Virus record (IMG/VR): IMGVR_UViG_3300021077_000029
Span: 1-22,324 of that record
Strand: one strand, 5' to 3'
DNA length: 22,324 nt
From: a virus
Positions 15,814 through 21,209 of the stretch are shown one piece after another. A model generated the notes under the pieces. The model was not told the origin of the DNA, ran no database searches, and was given only the letters and a program-made list of their open reading frames with translations. The stretch's first letter is position 1; every line of letters starts with the position of its first letter. Position numbers and translations under genes: made by a program.

Positions 15814-16321
15814 CGTGGATCCTCACCACCCGCAGCGTGACCTCGCCGTCCAGGGCCACGACCTCCGGGGCGTCGATGCCGAGCAGCCGGGCGCGGCGCT
15901 CAGAGACACGCACCAGGCAGTTGATGGCCTGCACGACCGGCCCGTCGTCGATCAGCTCCACCTGCTTGCGCCTGTCGGGATCTGCCGGGTCGGTCACGCT
16001 GACGACCGCGCCCTGGTAGAGCACGAGGTGGCGGCGCAGCAGCACCTTGTTGGCCTCGCGCTCCAGGTTGTCGAGCTTGGCCAACTCCAGCGCCCGTGCC
16101 CGGTCCTGCGTCTCGCCGTACTCGGACAGCCGCGTATCGAGCCCCTTGGTATAGGCGTTGTGGGCAGCCTGCCGCGTGCAGCCCAGGGCCTCGCCGATCT
16201 GCTCGAAGGTCATGCCACGGGTCCGCATGTCGAGCGCCCTCATGCGACGCTCCATCGCAGTCAGCTTGGCAGCCTGGTTGTGCCAGTTACGGTTCGACGG
16301 GTTGGTCATCAGAAGCTGCAT
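15806..16321 (-). CDS. Terminase small subunit-like HTH protein
   Basis: A 171-aa protein directly upstream of the large terminase. Residues 25-60 hold a helix-turn-helix (MRTRGMTFEQIGEALGCTRQ followed by AAHNAYTKGL). A charged helix (ARALELAKLDNLEREANKVL) and RRARLLGIDAPE follow, a phrase frequent in small terminases. The role would be recognition of the packaging site on phage DNA. The start is uncertain: ATG 16321 or ATG 16309, neither with a strong SD. Either way it overlaps the end of the previous small gene by more than 20 nt. Function rests on HTH plus position. Confidence 0.75.
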   Translation of the reverse strand: MQLLMTNPSNRNWHNQAAKLTAMERRMRALDMRTRGMTFEQIGEALGCTRQAAHNAYTKGLDTRLSEYGETQDRARALELAKLDNLEREANKVLLRRHLVLYQGAVVSVTDPADPDRRKQVELIDDGPVVQAINCLVRVSERRARLLGIDAPEVVALDGEVTLRVVRIHDG

Positions 16322-16439
16322 CCAGCAGCTCGCGGAGCTTGGGTGACTTCACTTCGGCAATGGCCTCCAGCTTCAGCAGGGCGCGGCAGAGGTGGGATCC
16401 GATGAAGCCGGCACCGCCGGTCACGACTGAAACGTTCAT
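16287..16439 (-). CDS. 50-aa protein with epimerase-type Rossmann N-terminus
   Basis: A short frame from ATG 16439. Residues 3-22 (VSVVTGGAGFIGSHLCRALL) are nearly a consensus NAD(P)-binding start of an extended short-chain dehydrogenase (sugar-nucleotide epimerase, GGxGFxGxxL). It then leaves the family after about 22 residues (KLEAIAEVKSPKLRELL) and stops after 50 aa, where epimerases have about 300. It is probably a captured fragment, or a domain end fused to a short helix. The SD is poor and the 3' end overlaps the small terminase. The frame is also open back to GTG 16490. Confidence 0.4.
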   Translation of the reverse strand: MNVSVVTGGAGFIGSHLCRALLKLEAIAEVKSPKLRELLDAASDDQPVEP

Positions 16440-16498
16440 GGCCGCAGATTCTACGCCATCGGGGGGAAGTCCTGCCCAGGCCCCAGCCACGGAGCCCG

Positions 16499-16744
16499 TC
16501 AGTCCCTGTTCACACTGATCTCGATGAGCCTCACTTCATCAAGCACACGCCACGTTACTGGCTCGTTTTCCTCAGGGCGCGTAGGAACGTCGGGAGGCGC
16601 TTGCCCCCCGGTCGGTGGGTGTCCAGCCTCGGAAGTCCTCCGCACCGTGTGGGGGGTGCCGTAGCCGGGCATGGCACAGCGGCCCGTCGTGAACAGACCG
16701 GCCAGCATCATGTCGGTGGCCAACTCGTCGTGGTCCTCGGTCAT
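16499..16744 (-). CDS. Hypothetical 81-aa protein
   Basis: It starts at ATG 16744, coupled to the upstream gene by stop/start overlap. The sequence begins MTEDHDELATDMMLAGLFTTGRC and carries a Pro/Gly-rich middle, with a C-terminal strand-like segment (VTWRVLDEVRLIEISVNRD). The middle is low-complexity and probably disordered. I do not recognise the family. Confidence 0.5.
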   Translation of the reverse strand: MTEDHDELATDMMLAGLFTTGRCAMPGYGTPHTVRRTSEAGHPPTGGQAPPDVPTRPEENEPVTWRVLDEVRLIEISVNRD

Positions 16745-16983
16745 CAGCGTTTCCTCCAGCTCGGCCGCATGTCGGGCCGTTCGTGGTGGTCCAGGTTGCC
16801 CCACTCCCAGCCGCCCAGCAGCTCGGGGTCGAGCTCGTAAAGCAGATCCCGCAGCCGCTCAGGGTCGAGATCCGGGTGAGCCTCACAGATGGCATCGCGC
16901 ACCAGGATGCCGGGACCCCGCTCGTCGTCGGCAAACGACTCCAGCAGAGCTCGCAGATCGCCGGGCGGCGCCAGGACGCTCAC
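16744..16983 (-). CDS. Hypothetical 79-aa acidic helical protein
   Basis: ATG 16983 overlaps the preceding stop by 4 nt. The protein is acidic and helical (LRALLESFADDERGPGILVRDA, LDPERLRDLLYELDPELLGG) with a basic C-terminal tail. No catalytic or metal motif is visible. It belongs to the compact string of small genes between RusA and the terminase. Confidence 0.55.
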   Translation of the reverse strand: MSVLAPPGDLRALLESFADDERGPGILVRDAICEAHPDLDPERLRDLLYELDPELLGGWEWGNLDHHERPDMRPSWRKR

Positions 16984-17180
16984 CGGGTCCTCAGCTCAAA
17001 GTAGTCGCAGGACTCGTTGAAGCGCACGACGTGGCCGCGCTTGAAGTTGCGGCCGTCACCGCAGATCCCGTCATCGCCGCTCGACTCGCTGGTCTGCCGG
17101 GTGTTGTCCGGGCGTACCCGGCGGCGGCAGTTGCCGCAGCACATCCACTCGCCGTTCAGCTTGTCTCGCCGGTCAGCCAT
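16980..17180 (-). CDS. Small cysteine-rich (zinc-ribbon-like) protein
   Basis: A 66-aa protein whose ATG (17180) shares a base with the RusA stop (TGATG). It has CCGNC near residue 14-18 and later single Cys residues (GICGDG, NESCDYF), a spacing that could form a zinc-binding knuckle. The rest is polar and basic. Small zinc proteins are common beside phage recombination genes. The function is unknown. Confidence 0.55.
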   Translation of the reverse strand: MADRRDKLNGEWMCCGNCRRRVRPDNTRQTSESSGDDGICGDGRNFKRGHVVRFNESCDYFELRTR

Positions 17181-17551
17181 CAGTCCTCCCAGGTCAGCAC
17201 GATCTCGGTGCGCGGCCAGTGGCTGTCGAAGCGGCGGTGCGCTGCCACATCGGCCAGGTCACTGTCGTCCGGCCAGGCCTTCCCGTTGAGGGCATCCTGC
17301 ACGGACTTGAGCACGTTGTCGGCGTCGGCGCGACGACGGTTAGGGAAGTAGGCCCACACCTCCAGGCGTGGGATCCCGCAGCCCCGGCGTCCCCGACAAG
17401 CGTTGGCGAACTGGATGCGCACGGCGTTCTCGTAGACCACGGTCGAGCTCGGTGTGTACCAGTGGACCTTGCCGTCGCGGCCGGGCCTGCCTTTGCGGGC
17501 ACGTTGCTTGGGCTGCGGCTTGCCCCACACCGTGAAACGCAGCTCGCTCAT
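17180..17551 (-). CDS. rusA: RusA-family Holliday junction resolvase
   Basis: A 123-aa protein from ATG 17551, which overlaps the preceding stop as ATGA; the longer frame upstream is shadow. It opens MSELRFTVWGKPQPKQRARK. It contains RRRADADNVLKSVQDALNGKAWPDDSDLAD, the RusA signature with the catalytic Asp cluster (Asp76, Asp78, Asp95/96). RusA enzymes cut four-way DNA junctions symmetrically and resolve branched phage DNA before packaging, which suits the position upstream of the terminase. The length is the family norm. Confidence 0.9.
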   Translation of the reverse strand: MSELRFTVWGKPQPKQRARKGRPGRDGKVHWYTPSSTVVYENAVRIQFANACRGRRGCGIPRLEVWAYFPNRRRADADNVLKSVQDALNGKAWPDDSDLADVAAHRRFDSHWPRTEIVLTWED

Positions 17552-17904
17552 GACTGCCTCCGCTCGAAGCAGTGACAGAATCCATCCTCGAACGTCATCG
17601 CGTAGTGCGGCCCACATGAGTAGGAACCAACAGCCGATGAGCCGACGGTCCACTCTTTGCAGGTGCCCTTGAGACGACCGTCTGTCATCTTCACCCCGTC
17701 GTACCACTTGTCGCACTCCCCGCACGTCCCTCTGGCGTTCGCTACCTCCAGCAGGGCGGCGTCGGCGCGGTTCTCGCGGACATAGCGGATGTTGTACGCG
17801 CTGTTGAGGATGAAGTTGCGCTTGCCATCGACTGCGTATGCCCGCACCGCCTCCCCCTGTCCGAGCGGGCTGGCGAGCAGGTCGGTGATCGTCTCAAAGG
17901 TCAT
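17548..17904 (-). CDS. Cysteine-rich hypothetical protein
   Basis: A 118-aa protein. ATG 17904 has an AAAGGTGA Shine-Dalgarno just upstream, while the longer alternative start lacks one. The second half has CGECDKWYDG, KGTCKEW, YSCGPHY and CHCFE, eight cysteines in pairs, so one or two zinc sites are likely. The first half is an alpha/beta segment without a recognisable motif. It is coupled to rusA by a 4-nt overlap and is the first gene of the minus-strand string running into the packaging block. Confidence 0.65.
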   Translation of the reverse strand: MTFETITDLLASPLGQGEAVRAYAVDGKRNFILNSAYNIRYVRENRADAALLEVANARGTCGECDKWYDGVKMTDGRLKGTCKEWTVGSSAVGSYSCGPHYAMTFEDGFCHCFERRQS

Positions 17905-17975
17905 GGCGTCACCTTTCTTATCGGGGCAACGTTGGATGGGCAAGGAGGATCACGTCGCCAGTCCTAAAGAATGTG

Positions 17976-18001
17976 TTGACACGTGCCGATATGGGTATAA
18001 A
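17976..18001 (+). promoter_or_regulatory. Candidate plus-strand promoter for the HTH gene pair
   Basis: A perfect TTGACA (17976-17981) is followed 14 nt later by TATAAA (17996-18001). The spacing is shorter than the usual 16-18 nt, so strength is uncertain. It lies in the 132-bp gap between divergent genes, which holds no other feature I can support. Confidence 0.5.
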
Positions 18002-18036
18002 GTGGACACAAGGTCGGGCAACAGAGTGGAGGGTCC

Positions 18037-18177
18037 ATGTTCCAGATTCAGCGCAAGAACAGTAAGGGCGAGTGGGTAGTCGTGTGGCAGACTCCCCGCC
18101 TGAAGTTCGCTCAACTGCGACTCGCCGTCGAACTCCAGCACTCCGACGACCCTTGTCGCATCGTTGAAGTGGCGTGA
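18037..18177 (+). CDS. Small hypothetical protein, first of a plus-strand pair
   Basis: A 46-aa protein with ATG at 18037 and GGAGG at 18028-18032. It opens MFQIQRKNSKGEWVVVWQTP and continues with a short helix (LKFAQLRLAVELQHSD) and VRIVEV-like ending. Together these suggest a small alpha/beta fold. It ends one nt before the start of the HTH gene, so the two are co-translated. I do not recognise it. Confidence 0.62.
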   Translation: MFQIQRKNSKGEWVVVWQTPRLKFAQLRLAVELQHSDDPCRIVEVA

Positions 18178-18178
18178 C

Positions 18179-18358
18179 ATGGCCGACCTTCTCAAGCCGC
18201 AGGACGTCGCCCGCCTGCTCGGCGTGAACCCGCGCACGGTCAAGCGGTGGGCAGAGTCGGGCAAGCTCCCGGGCGCATTTCGGACGCCTGGCGGGCATTG
18301 GCGGATTCCAGAGTCAGCGGTCATGGCAGTATCCCAGCCTCTCGAGCCAGGTACGTGA
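18179..18358 (+). CDS. MerR/excisionase-type HTH protein
   Basis: A 59-aa plus-strand protein from ATG 18179, one nt after the previous stop. The whole protein is a helix_turn_helix_17-like domain: LLKPQDVARLLGVNPRTVKR, WAESGKLPGAFRTPGGHWRIP. The wing FRTPGGHWRI is typical of excisionase and BldC-like DNA-binding proteins. It could be a regulator or a recombination directionality factor. Its 3' end overlaps the end of the opposite-strand dcm C-terminal gene by 38 bp, so the two transcripts would collide. Confidence 0.82.
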   Translation: MADLLKPQDVARLLGVNPRTVKRWAESGKLPGAFRTPGGHWRIPESAVMAVSQPLEPGT

Positions 18359-19193
18359 ACGCCGCCGCCATGCACTGAGGCACCTGTCCGTTACCAAGCG
18401 CTCGCAGTCGGTCCACCCGCGAGGGGACTCCTATCGCAACACGGGCGATGCCAGCTTCCCAGGAGCCGTCATACCAAGCCGCTTGGCCGTAGCGTGAAGG
18501 AACCTGTGACAGCGGGTGCAGAGCGTCTGTAGGTTCTCTGGCGTCAGGTTCGTGATGTCCTTGTCGGCATGGTGGACATGGAGTTCCGTCGTCGTCCCGC
18601 ACGCCGCACACTGACTCTCGCGGTGTTTCCGCGCCCTCCAGAGCCACCCTTGCCGACCGATCTCCGTCCGGGCGTTCGCACACCTTAGACCGCAATACTT
18701 CCGATGAGAGAACGCCAGATTGCTCTCTAGCGTCCCCTTGTAGCGCTTCCGCGTCATCGGCTTTCCGCACCGCTCGCACGTCTTCGGCGTCTCCTGCTTG
18801 CGCTCCAAGGTGGTCCTCTCTGTTGCGCATTAGCCACTCCTCGAAGTCTACCATATCAGGAGCCACTAATGCGGTCCAGCGAAGCGGCCAGCCCATGAGA
18901 AGTTCCACCCAATCCGGTGAGAGTGAGCCAGGCTTCGACTCGCTGTGCGCCACCTGTTCGTTCAGCGGCCGACTGTTGCGCTCCATCGTCTCCTGACTCG
19001 CCTTGCCGTTCTTCCAGTCCCGCGCCGAAGCCGTCGCCCACGTCTGCGGGGTCGAAGCGCCACGGGCTACCCGCGCCGCGATCGCCTGCCCCGTCAGGTG
19101 CGACTCGTCCGTCATCCCCGGATGCTCGCCGTAGATGGCTCGCGGAGTAAGCCAGTATCCACAGCCGCTTGCGTCGATGTGGGGCGCCGACAT
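18321..19193 (-). CDS. C5-cytosine methyltransferase, C-terminal part (target recognition, motifs IX-X)
   Basis: This minus-strand frame lies one base off the catalytic half. The ATG at 19193 (with GGGAG six nt upstream) is the best internal start, giving 290 aa, but no start is certain. Features in order are YWLTPRAIYGEHPG, SARDWKNGKAS and NSRPLNEQV, then LSPDWVELLMGWPLRWT, which are phage dcm target-recognition text. The end, GIARVAIGVPSRVDRLRALG then NGQVPQC, is motif IX/X. About 110 codons in between are the alternate-frame reading of a nested HNH gene. Either the locus makes a two-subunit enzyme like M.AquI, or a 1-nt shift near 19167-19140 broke one gene. Confidence 0.68.
   Translation of the reverse strand: MSAPHIDASGCGYWLTPRAIYGEHPGMTDESHLTGQAIAARVARGASTPQTWATASARDWKNGKASQETMERNSRPLNEQVAHSESKPGSLSPDWVELLMGWPLRWTALVAPDMVDFEEWLMRNREDHLGAQAGDAEDVRAVRKADDAEALQGDAREQSGVLSSEVLRSKVCERPDGDRSARVALEGAETPRESVCGVRDDDGTPCPPCRQGHHEPDAREPTDALHPLSQVPSRYGQAAWYDGSWEAGIARVAIGVPSRVDRLRALGNGQVPQCMAAAFTYLAREAGILP
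18431..18808 (-). CDS. HNH endonuclease nested in dcm C-terminal frame
   Basis: A 125-aa protein from TTG 18808, with GAGAGGA as SD. A first zinc knuckle is formed by CERCGKPM (Cys11, Cys14) and YCGLRCANA (Cys39, Cys43). The HNH domain has CAAC (Cys67, Cys70), ELHVHH (His79/80), TNLTPENLQTLC (Asn92) and CTRCHRFLH (Cys97, Cys100, His101, His105). It is a small free-standing homing-type nuclease. It lies in the same strand but a different frame from dcm, placed between the LMGWP motif and motif IX, and the dcm frame stays open through it. Confidence 0.85.
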   Translation of the reverse strand: MERKQETPKTCERCGKPMTRKRYKGTLESNLAFSHRKYCGLRCANARTEIGRQGWLWRARKHRESQCAACGTTTELHVHHADKDITNLTPENLQTLCTRCHRFLHATAKRLGMTAPGKLASPVLR

Positions 19194-19710
19194 CGTCTGC
19201 TCCCAGCACGCACCACTCCGCATCGAACCCCGCTTCGGCCAAGTCTCCGAGAACGGTTCCGAAGTAGCCGCTGCTGAGAAGTCCAGGCACGTTCTCGAAG
19301 AATCCCAGCGGCGCTCCGCTTTCTCGTAGAACGCGAACGGCGTGTGGCCACATGTTGCGCGGGTCGTCTTCCCCGAGCCGTTTCCCGGCCTGCGAGAACG
19401 GCTGGCATGGAAAGCCGCCGGTGACGATGTCGCAGGAGTCGGGGACGGGGTGGAAGTCTCGAACATCGCTGTGGCAGGGAACGTCGGGAAATCGGGCGGA
19501 GAGCACGCGCTGGCAGTAGGCATCCCACTCAACTGCTGCTGTGAGGTGCCATCCGAGGAGCATGGAGCCGAGCAACCCTCCCCCACTGCCGGAGAACAAG
19601 CTGAGTTCACGGAGTCCTGCCGTTTCACTTCCTCGCCCAAAACCGCCCCCCCCCGTTCCTGGTTTGCGGCTGCCGGGGTTCCCGGCTCGTGGTGTAGGCC
19701 ACTTCTTCAT
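18856..19710 (-). CDS. C5-cytosine DNA methyltransferase, catalytic part (motifs I-VIII)
   Basis: A 284-aa frame from ATG 19710, which overlaps the HNH stop as ATGA. After a leader (KKWPTPRAGNPGSRKPGTGG) that reads like a piece of a phage dcm recognition domain, the catalytic motifs follow. They are motif I LSLFSGSGG (36-44), motif IV GGFPCQPFSQAG with nucleophile Cys102, motif VI FFENVPGLL (Glu139) and motif VIII GAPHRRKRLWILA (175-187). Past residue 188 the frame leaves the family and ends without motifs IX-X, which lie in the neighbouring frame (18321-19193). It would methylate phage DNA to evade restriction. A 9-G run lies in the leader. Confidence 0.8.
   Translation of the reverse strand: MKKWPTPRAGNPGSRKPGTGGGGFGRGSETAGLRELSLFSGSGGGLLGSMLLGWHLTAAVEWDAYCQRVLSARFPDVPCHSDVRDFHPVPDSCDIVTGGFPCQPFSQAGKRLGEDDPRNMWPHAVRVLRESGAPLGFFENVPGLLSSGYFGTVLGDLAEAGFDAEWCVLGADDVGAPHRRKRLWILAYSASHLRRASGDDGRVAPDGAGDRGAGSPWRFDPADVGDGFGAGLEERQGESGDDGAQQSAAERTGGAQRVEAWLTLTGLGGTSHGLAASLDRISGS
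19646..19654 (-). repeat. Nine-base poly-G tract in the dcm leader
   Basis: A run of nine G on the coding strand sits 22 codons into the methyltransferase frame, just before motif I. With nine G the leader is in frame with motif I. With eight, the leader text continues as GGAVLGEEVKR in the frame of the C-terminal half. Such tracts slip readily during replication or sequencing. Confidence 0.7.
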
Positions 19711-20225
19711 CCATGCCGCCCACCGAAGTTGTCCTGCTTGTGATCGTGCTTCCAGTGGCAAGAGCGGCACATGCGGACGTAGTCGGTCAGGTTCGCGTAG
19801 TCGCCCGTGATGTTGGCCCAGTCATAGGCGCGGCGCTTGTCGGTCGCGCCGCAGACATCACACTTCTGCGGCGTACCGAAGCGGCGGTCCAGGCGGCGAT
19901 GCATCTTGCCGATGCTGGCGTCATCTCCACGCCAGTTGGCGTTCGCCTCGCCCCACTGGTTGCGAGGGATGGCCGGCCGGATCGTGACGCCGCCTCTGTT
20001 GAGGACGCCCGTGATCGCCTTGCGGCTGACCCCGTATCGGTCGGCCAGTTCTTGCAGTGATGACCCAGCGACGTAGAACGAGCAGATGGCGGCCTCGTCC
20101 AAGATGAGACGCAGGGACTCCGACTTGGCCTTGCGCCACTCAGGCGTGCAGCGGCGCTTGGCGGACTCGGACATACGGCGTCGAGTCTCAGGGGAAATAC
20201 GGGGGGTGCTATCATCAGAGCGCAT
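19707..20225 (-). CDS. HNH homing endonuclease with HTH domain
   Basis: A 172-aa protein. ATG 20225 is preceded by GGAGG with a 4-nt gap; the longer frame upstream crosses the promoter and is rejected. Residues 10-35 are a NUMOD3-like stretch (SPETRRRMSESAKRR). Residues 40-84 are a helix-turn-helix (FYVAGSSLQELADRYGVSRK, GGVTIR), closely alike in layout to the module of the intein-associated nuclease. The HNH domain has CDVCGATD (Cys122, Cys125), AYDWAN, NLTDYVRMC and RSCHWKHDHK (Cys153, Cys156, His157, His160). It has its own promoter and hairpin leader, and sits within the dcm 5' end. Confidence 0.88.
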   Translation of the reverse strand: MRSDDSTPRISPETRRRMSESAKRRCTPEWRKAKSESLRLILDEAAICSFYVAGSSLQELADRYGVSRKAITGVLNRGGVTIRPAIPRNQWGEANANWRGDDASIGKMHRRLDRRFGTPQKCDVCGATDKRRAYDWANITGDYANLTDYVRMCRSCHWKHDHKQDNFGGRHG

Positions 20226-20249
20226 CGGACCTCCAGTGTCCGTTGCCAC

Positions 20250-20277
20250 GCCCCCGGAGTTTGCCGCTCGCGGGGGC
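20250..20277 (-). other. Leader hairpin of the HNH gene
   Basis: A 7-bp perfect stem (GCCCCCG and CGGGGGC) lies between the -10 box and the HNH ribosome binding site on the minus strand. It is not followed by a U-tract in that direction. It probably shapes the 5' leader of the HNH transcript, or shields the gene from read-through translation. Confidence 0.45.
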
Positions 20278-20286
20278 CTTTCGATG

Positions 20287-20295
20287 ATTATAGCA
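20287..20295 (-). promoter_or_regulatory. Extended -10 promoter of the HNH gene
   Basis: TGCTATAAT on the minus strand is a perfect extended -10 element, about 60 nt before the HNH start. It begins immediately after the last dcm-like codon of the orphan 5' end. Extended -10 promoters need no -35, and none is seen. The AT-rich element stands out in GC-rich surroundings. Confidence 0.65.
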
Positions 20296-20337
20296 CGCGC
20301 CGCCGGCTCCGGTGAAGAGGGAGAGTTCACGCATGAT

Positions 20338-20469
20338 TCATCGTCCATCGCGGTACTGCTCTGCGCTGAGGCGGTCAGGCATGGCTCTGGGTGCGGCGCT
20401 TGAGGTCGGCCAGCCACCGGCTTCCACGCTTCTTCGAGGGGCGGTCAGGGCGTCGGTCAGGTCAGACAC
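20338..20469 (-). CDS. Small hypothetical 43-aa protein
   Basis: It starts at GTG 20469, overlapping the upstream stop by 8 nt, with a near-perfect AAGGAGG six nt before the start. The product (SDLTDALTAPRRSVEAGGWP...) is polar and basic, without a recognisable domain. Its stop lies 3 nt before the ATG of the orphan dcm 5' end. This suggests it was once the coupling gene in front of dcm. Confidence 0.5.
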   Translation of the reverse strand: MSDLTDALTAPRRSVEAGGWPTSSAAPRAMPDRLSAEQYRDGR

Positions 20470-21157
20470 CGTCGGCCTCCTTGCGCCACACATACGCCGT
20501 GCCGTCGTTAGCCACTCCGTAGAGGTAGCACCCCCGCGTCGCCAGCTCGGCCAGTGGCAACCAAGGGTTATCGGCGTCGTCGCGGACCATTGAGGCCCGC
20601 ACGCTGGCCCACACGCTGTCCCGCACGCTGTCCCGCACGCTGGCCCACCCGCTGGCCTGTACGCTGGCGCGTACGCTGTCCCACACGCTGGCCGCGTTGA
20701 CGATCTTGACTGCCTCTTTGCAGCCCAGCATGGCGAGGTGTCGGTTGACGTGCTCCAGCACGGTCGCGTCGTCGACCACGCCCAGCGGCGCGGCCCGTAG
20801 AGCGAGGTCATAAGCCCGGTGCACGCGCTCGGCGTCGGGCAACGGCAGGGCGTCCCAGCGGATCACATCGGGTGCTTCCCAGGTCGCACGGTCGGGATAG
20901 CGCGCCAGCAGATGCCGCTCGATGGCCGACTCGTGACGCGCCTTCGAGACGAAGGTCTCCTTGTCTACCTTGATGCCGCCCACGTAGCTCACCTCGGGCC
21001 AGCTCTTCGGCGGCTGCCACTCGTAGAGGTTGCAGGCGTCCTGCTGGGTGGTCGTGAGCCCGTGCAGCGCCATGATGGTGGTGTGAGAGTCGGTCAAGCC
21101 GTAGCCGTCCAGCACCTTGGCGGCGCGGGTCAGGCAGAAGCTGTGGCGTTCACACAT
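20462..21157 (-). CDS. Hypothetical protein with ASV(R/W) tetrapeptide repeats
   Basis: A 231-aa protein from ATG 21157, preceded by AGGAGG. The N-terminal 150 residues are globular with VYHxx-like helices (ESAIERHLLARYPDRATWEA, ERVHRAYDLALRAAPL) and do not match a family I know. Residues about 156-191 are eight tetrapeptides of the form (A/D)-S-V-(W/R/Q), encoded by 12-bp DNA units. A final segment (ELATRGCYLYGVANDGTAYVWRKE) reads like a beta hairpin. Similar repeats occur in hypothetical proteins of phages and high-GC bacteria, but their role is unknown to me. Confidence 0.7.
   Translation of the reverse strand: MCERHSFCLTRAAKVLDGYGLTDSHTTIMALHGLTTTQQDACNLYEWQPPKSWPEVSYVGGIKVDKETFVSKARHESAIERHLLARYPDRATWEAPDVIRWDALPLPDAERVHRAYDLALRAAPLGVVDDATVLEHVNRHLAMLGCKEAVKIVNAASVWDSVRASVQASGWASVRDSVRDSVWASVRASMVRDDADNPWLPLAELATRGCYLYGVANDGTAYVWRKEADGV
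20601..20696 (-). repeat. Eight tandem 12-bp units
   Basis: On the plus strand the unit is ACGCTG(G/T)CC(C/G)(A/G/C)(C/G), repeated eight times in register without gaps. One unit begins CCGCTG instead. Being a multiple of three, gain or loss of units would keep the reading frame of the surrounding gene. Confidence 0.8.
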
Positions 21158-21209
21158 GCGGTTCCTCCTCGGTAGCGGTGAATCGGTCAGTCAGGGTAGT
21201 CATGGTCAT
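21150..21209 (-). CDS. Possible 19-aa coupling peptide
   Basis: An ATGA overlap with the stop of the acidic gene opens a 19-codon frame (MTMTTLTDRFTATEEEPHV) that ends 8 nt inside the next gene. It could be a leader that carries ribosomes from one gene to the next. The start has no SD of its own, so this is weak. Confidence 0.25.
   Translation of the reverse strand: MTMTTLTDRFTATEEEPHV

Larger units (their letters stand above)
20215..20334 (-). pseudogene. Orphan 5' end of a dcm gene
   Basis: ATG 20334 lies 3 nt after the stop of the 43-aa gene, as for a translationally coupled gene. The first 13 codons read MRELSLFTGAGGA, an authentic C5-methyltransferase N-terminus with motif I. The frame then enters the promoter and leader of the HNH gene and stops after 39 codons. 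A second, differently coded copy of the same motif (RELSLFSGSGGG) occurs at 19611-19576. This is the break-point of an insertion into dcm. Confidence 0.75.

Noticed and set aside
17939-18079. Plus-strand frame beginning MGKEDHVASP with four cysteines
   Set aside because: It overlaps the TTGACA/TATAAA promoter and the SD and start of the 46-aa gene, and has no SD of its own. It cannot be fully excluded because the Cys spacing resembles that of the neighbouring Cys-rich gene.
18856-18950. The end of the catalytic dcm frame (SHGLAASLDRI) as motif IX
   Set aside because: It looks vaguely like the SHG...RLDR motif, but the same bases in the next frame read SPDWVELLMGWP, a much stronger family match. 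I take the former as shadow.
19612-20295. Group I intron around the first HNH gene
   Set aside because: The gene motif is repeated on the far side in different codons and a new start codon is present, which does not fit clean splicing. I could not recognise P7/P3 core elements by eye; a covariance-model search would decide.
20226-20417. Longer start of the HNH gene at 20417
   Set aside because: The extra 64 codons cross the orphan dcm start, the promoter and the hairpin. GGAGG lies just before ATG 20225.
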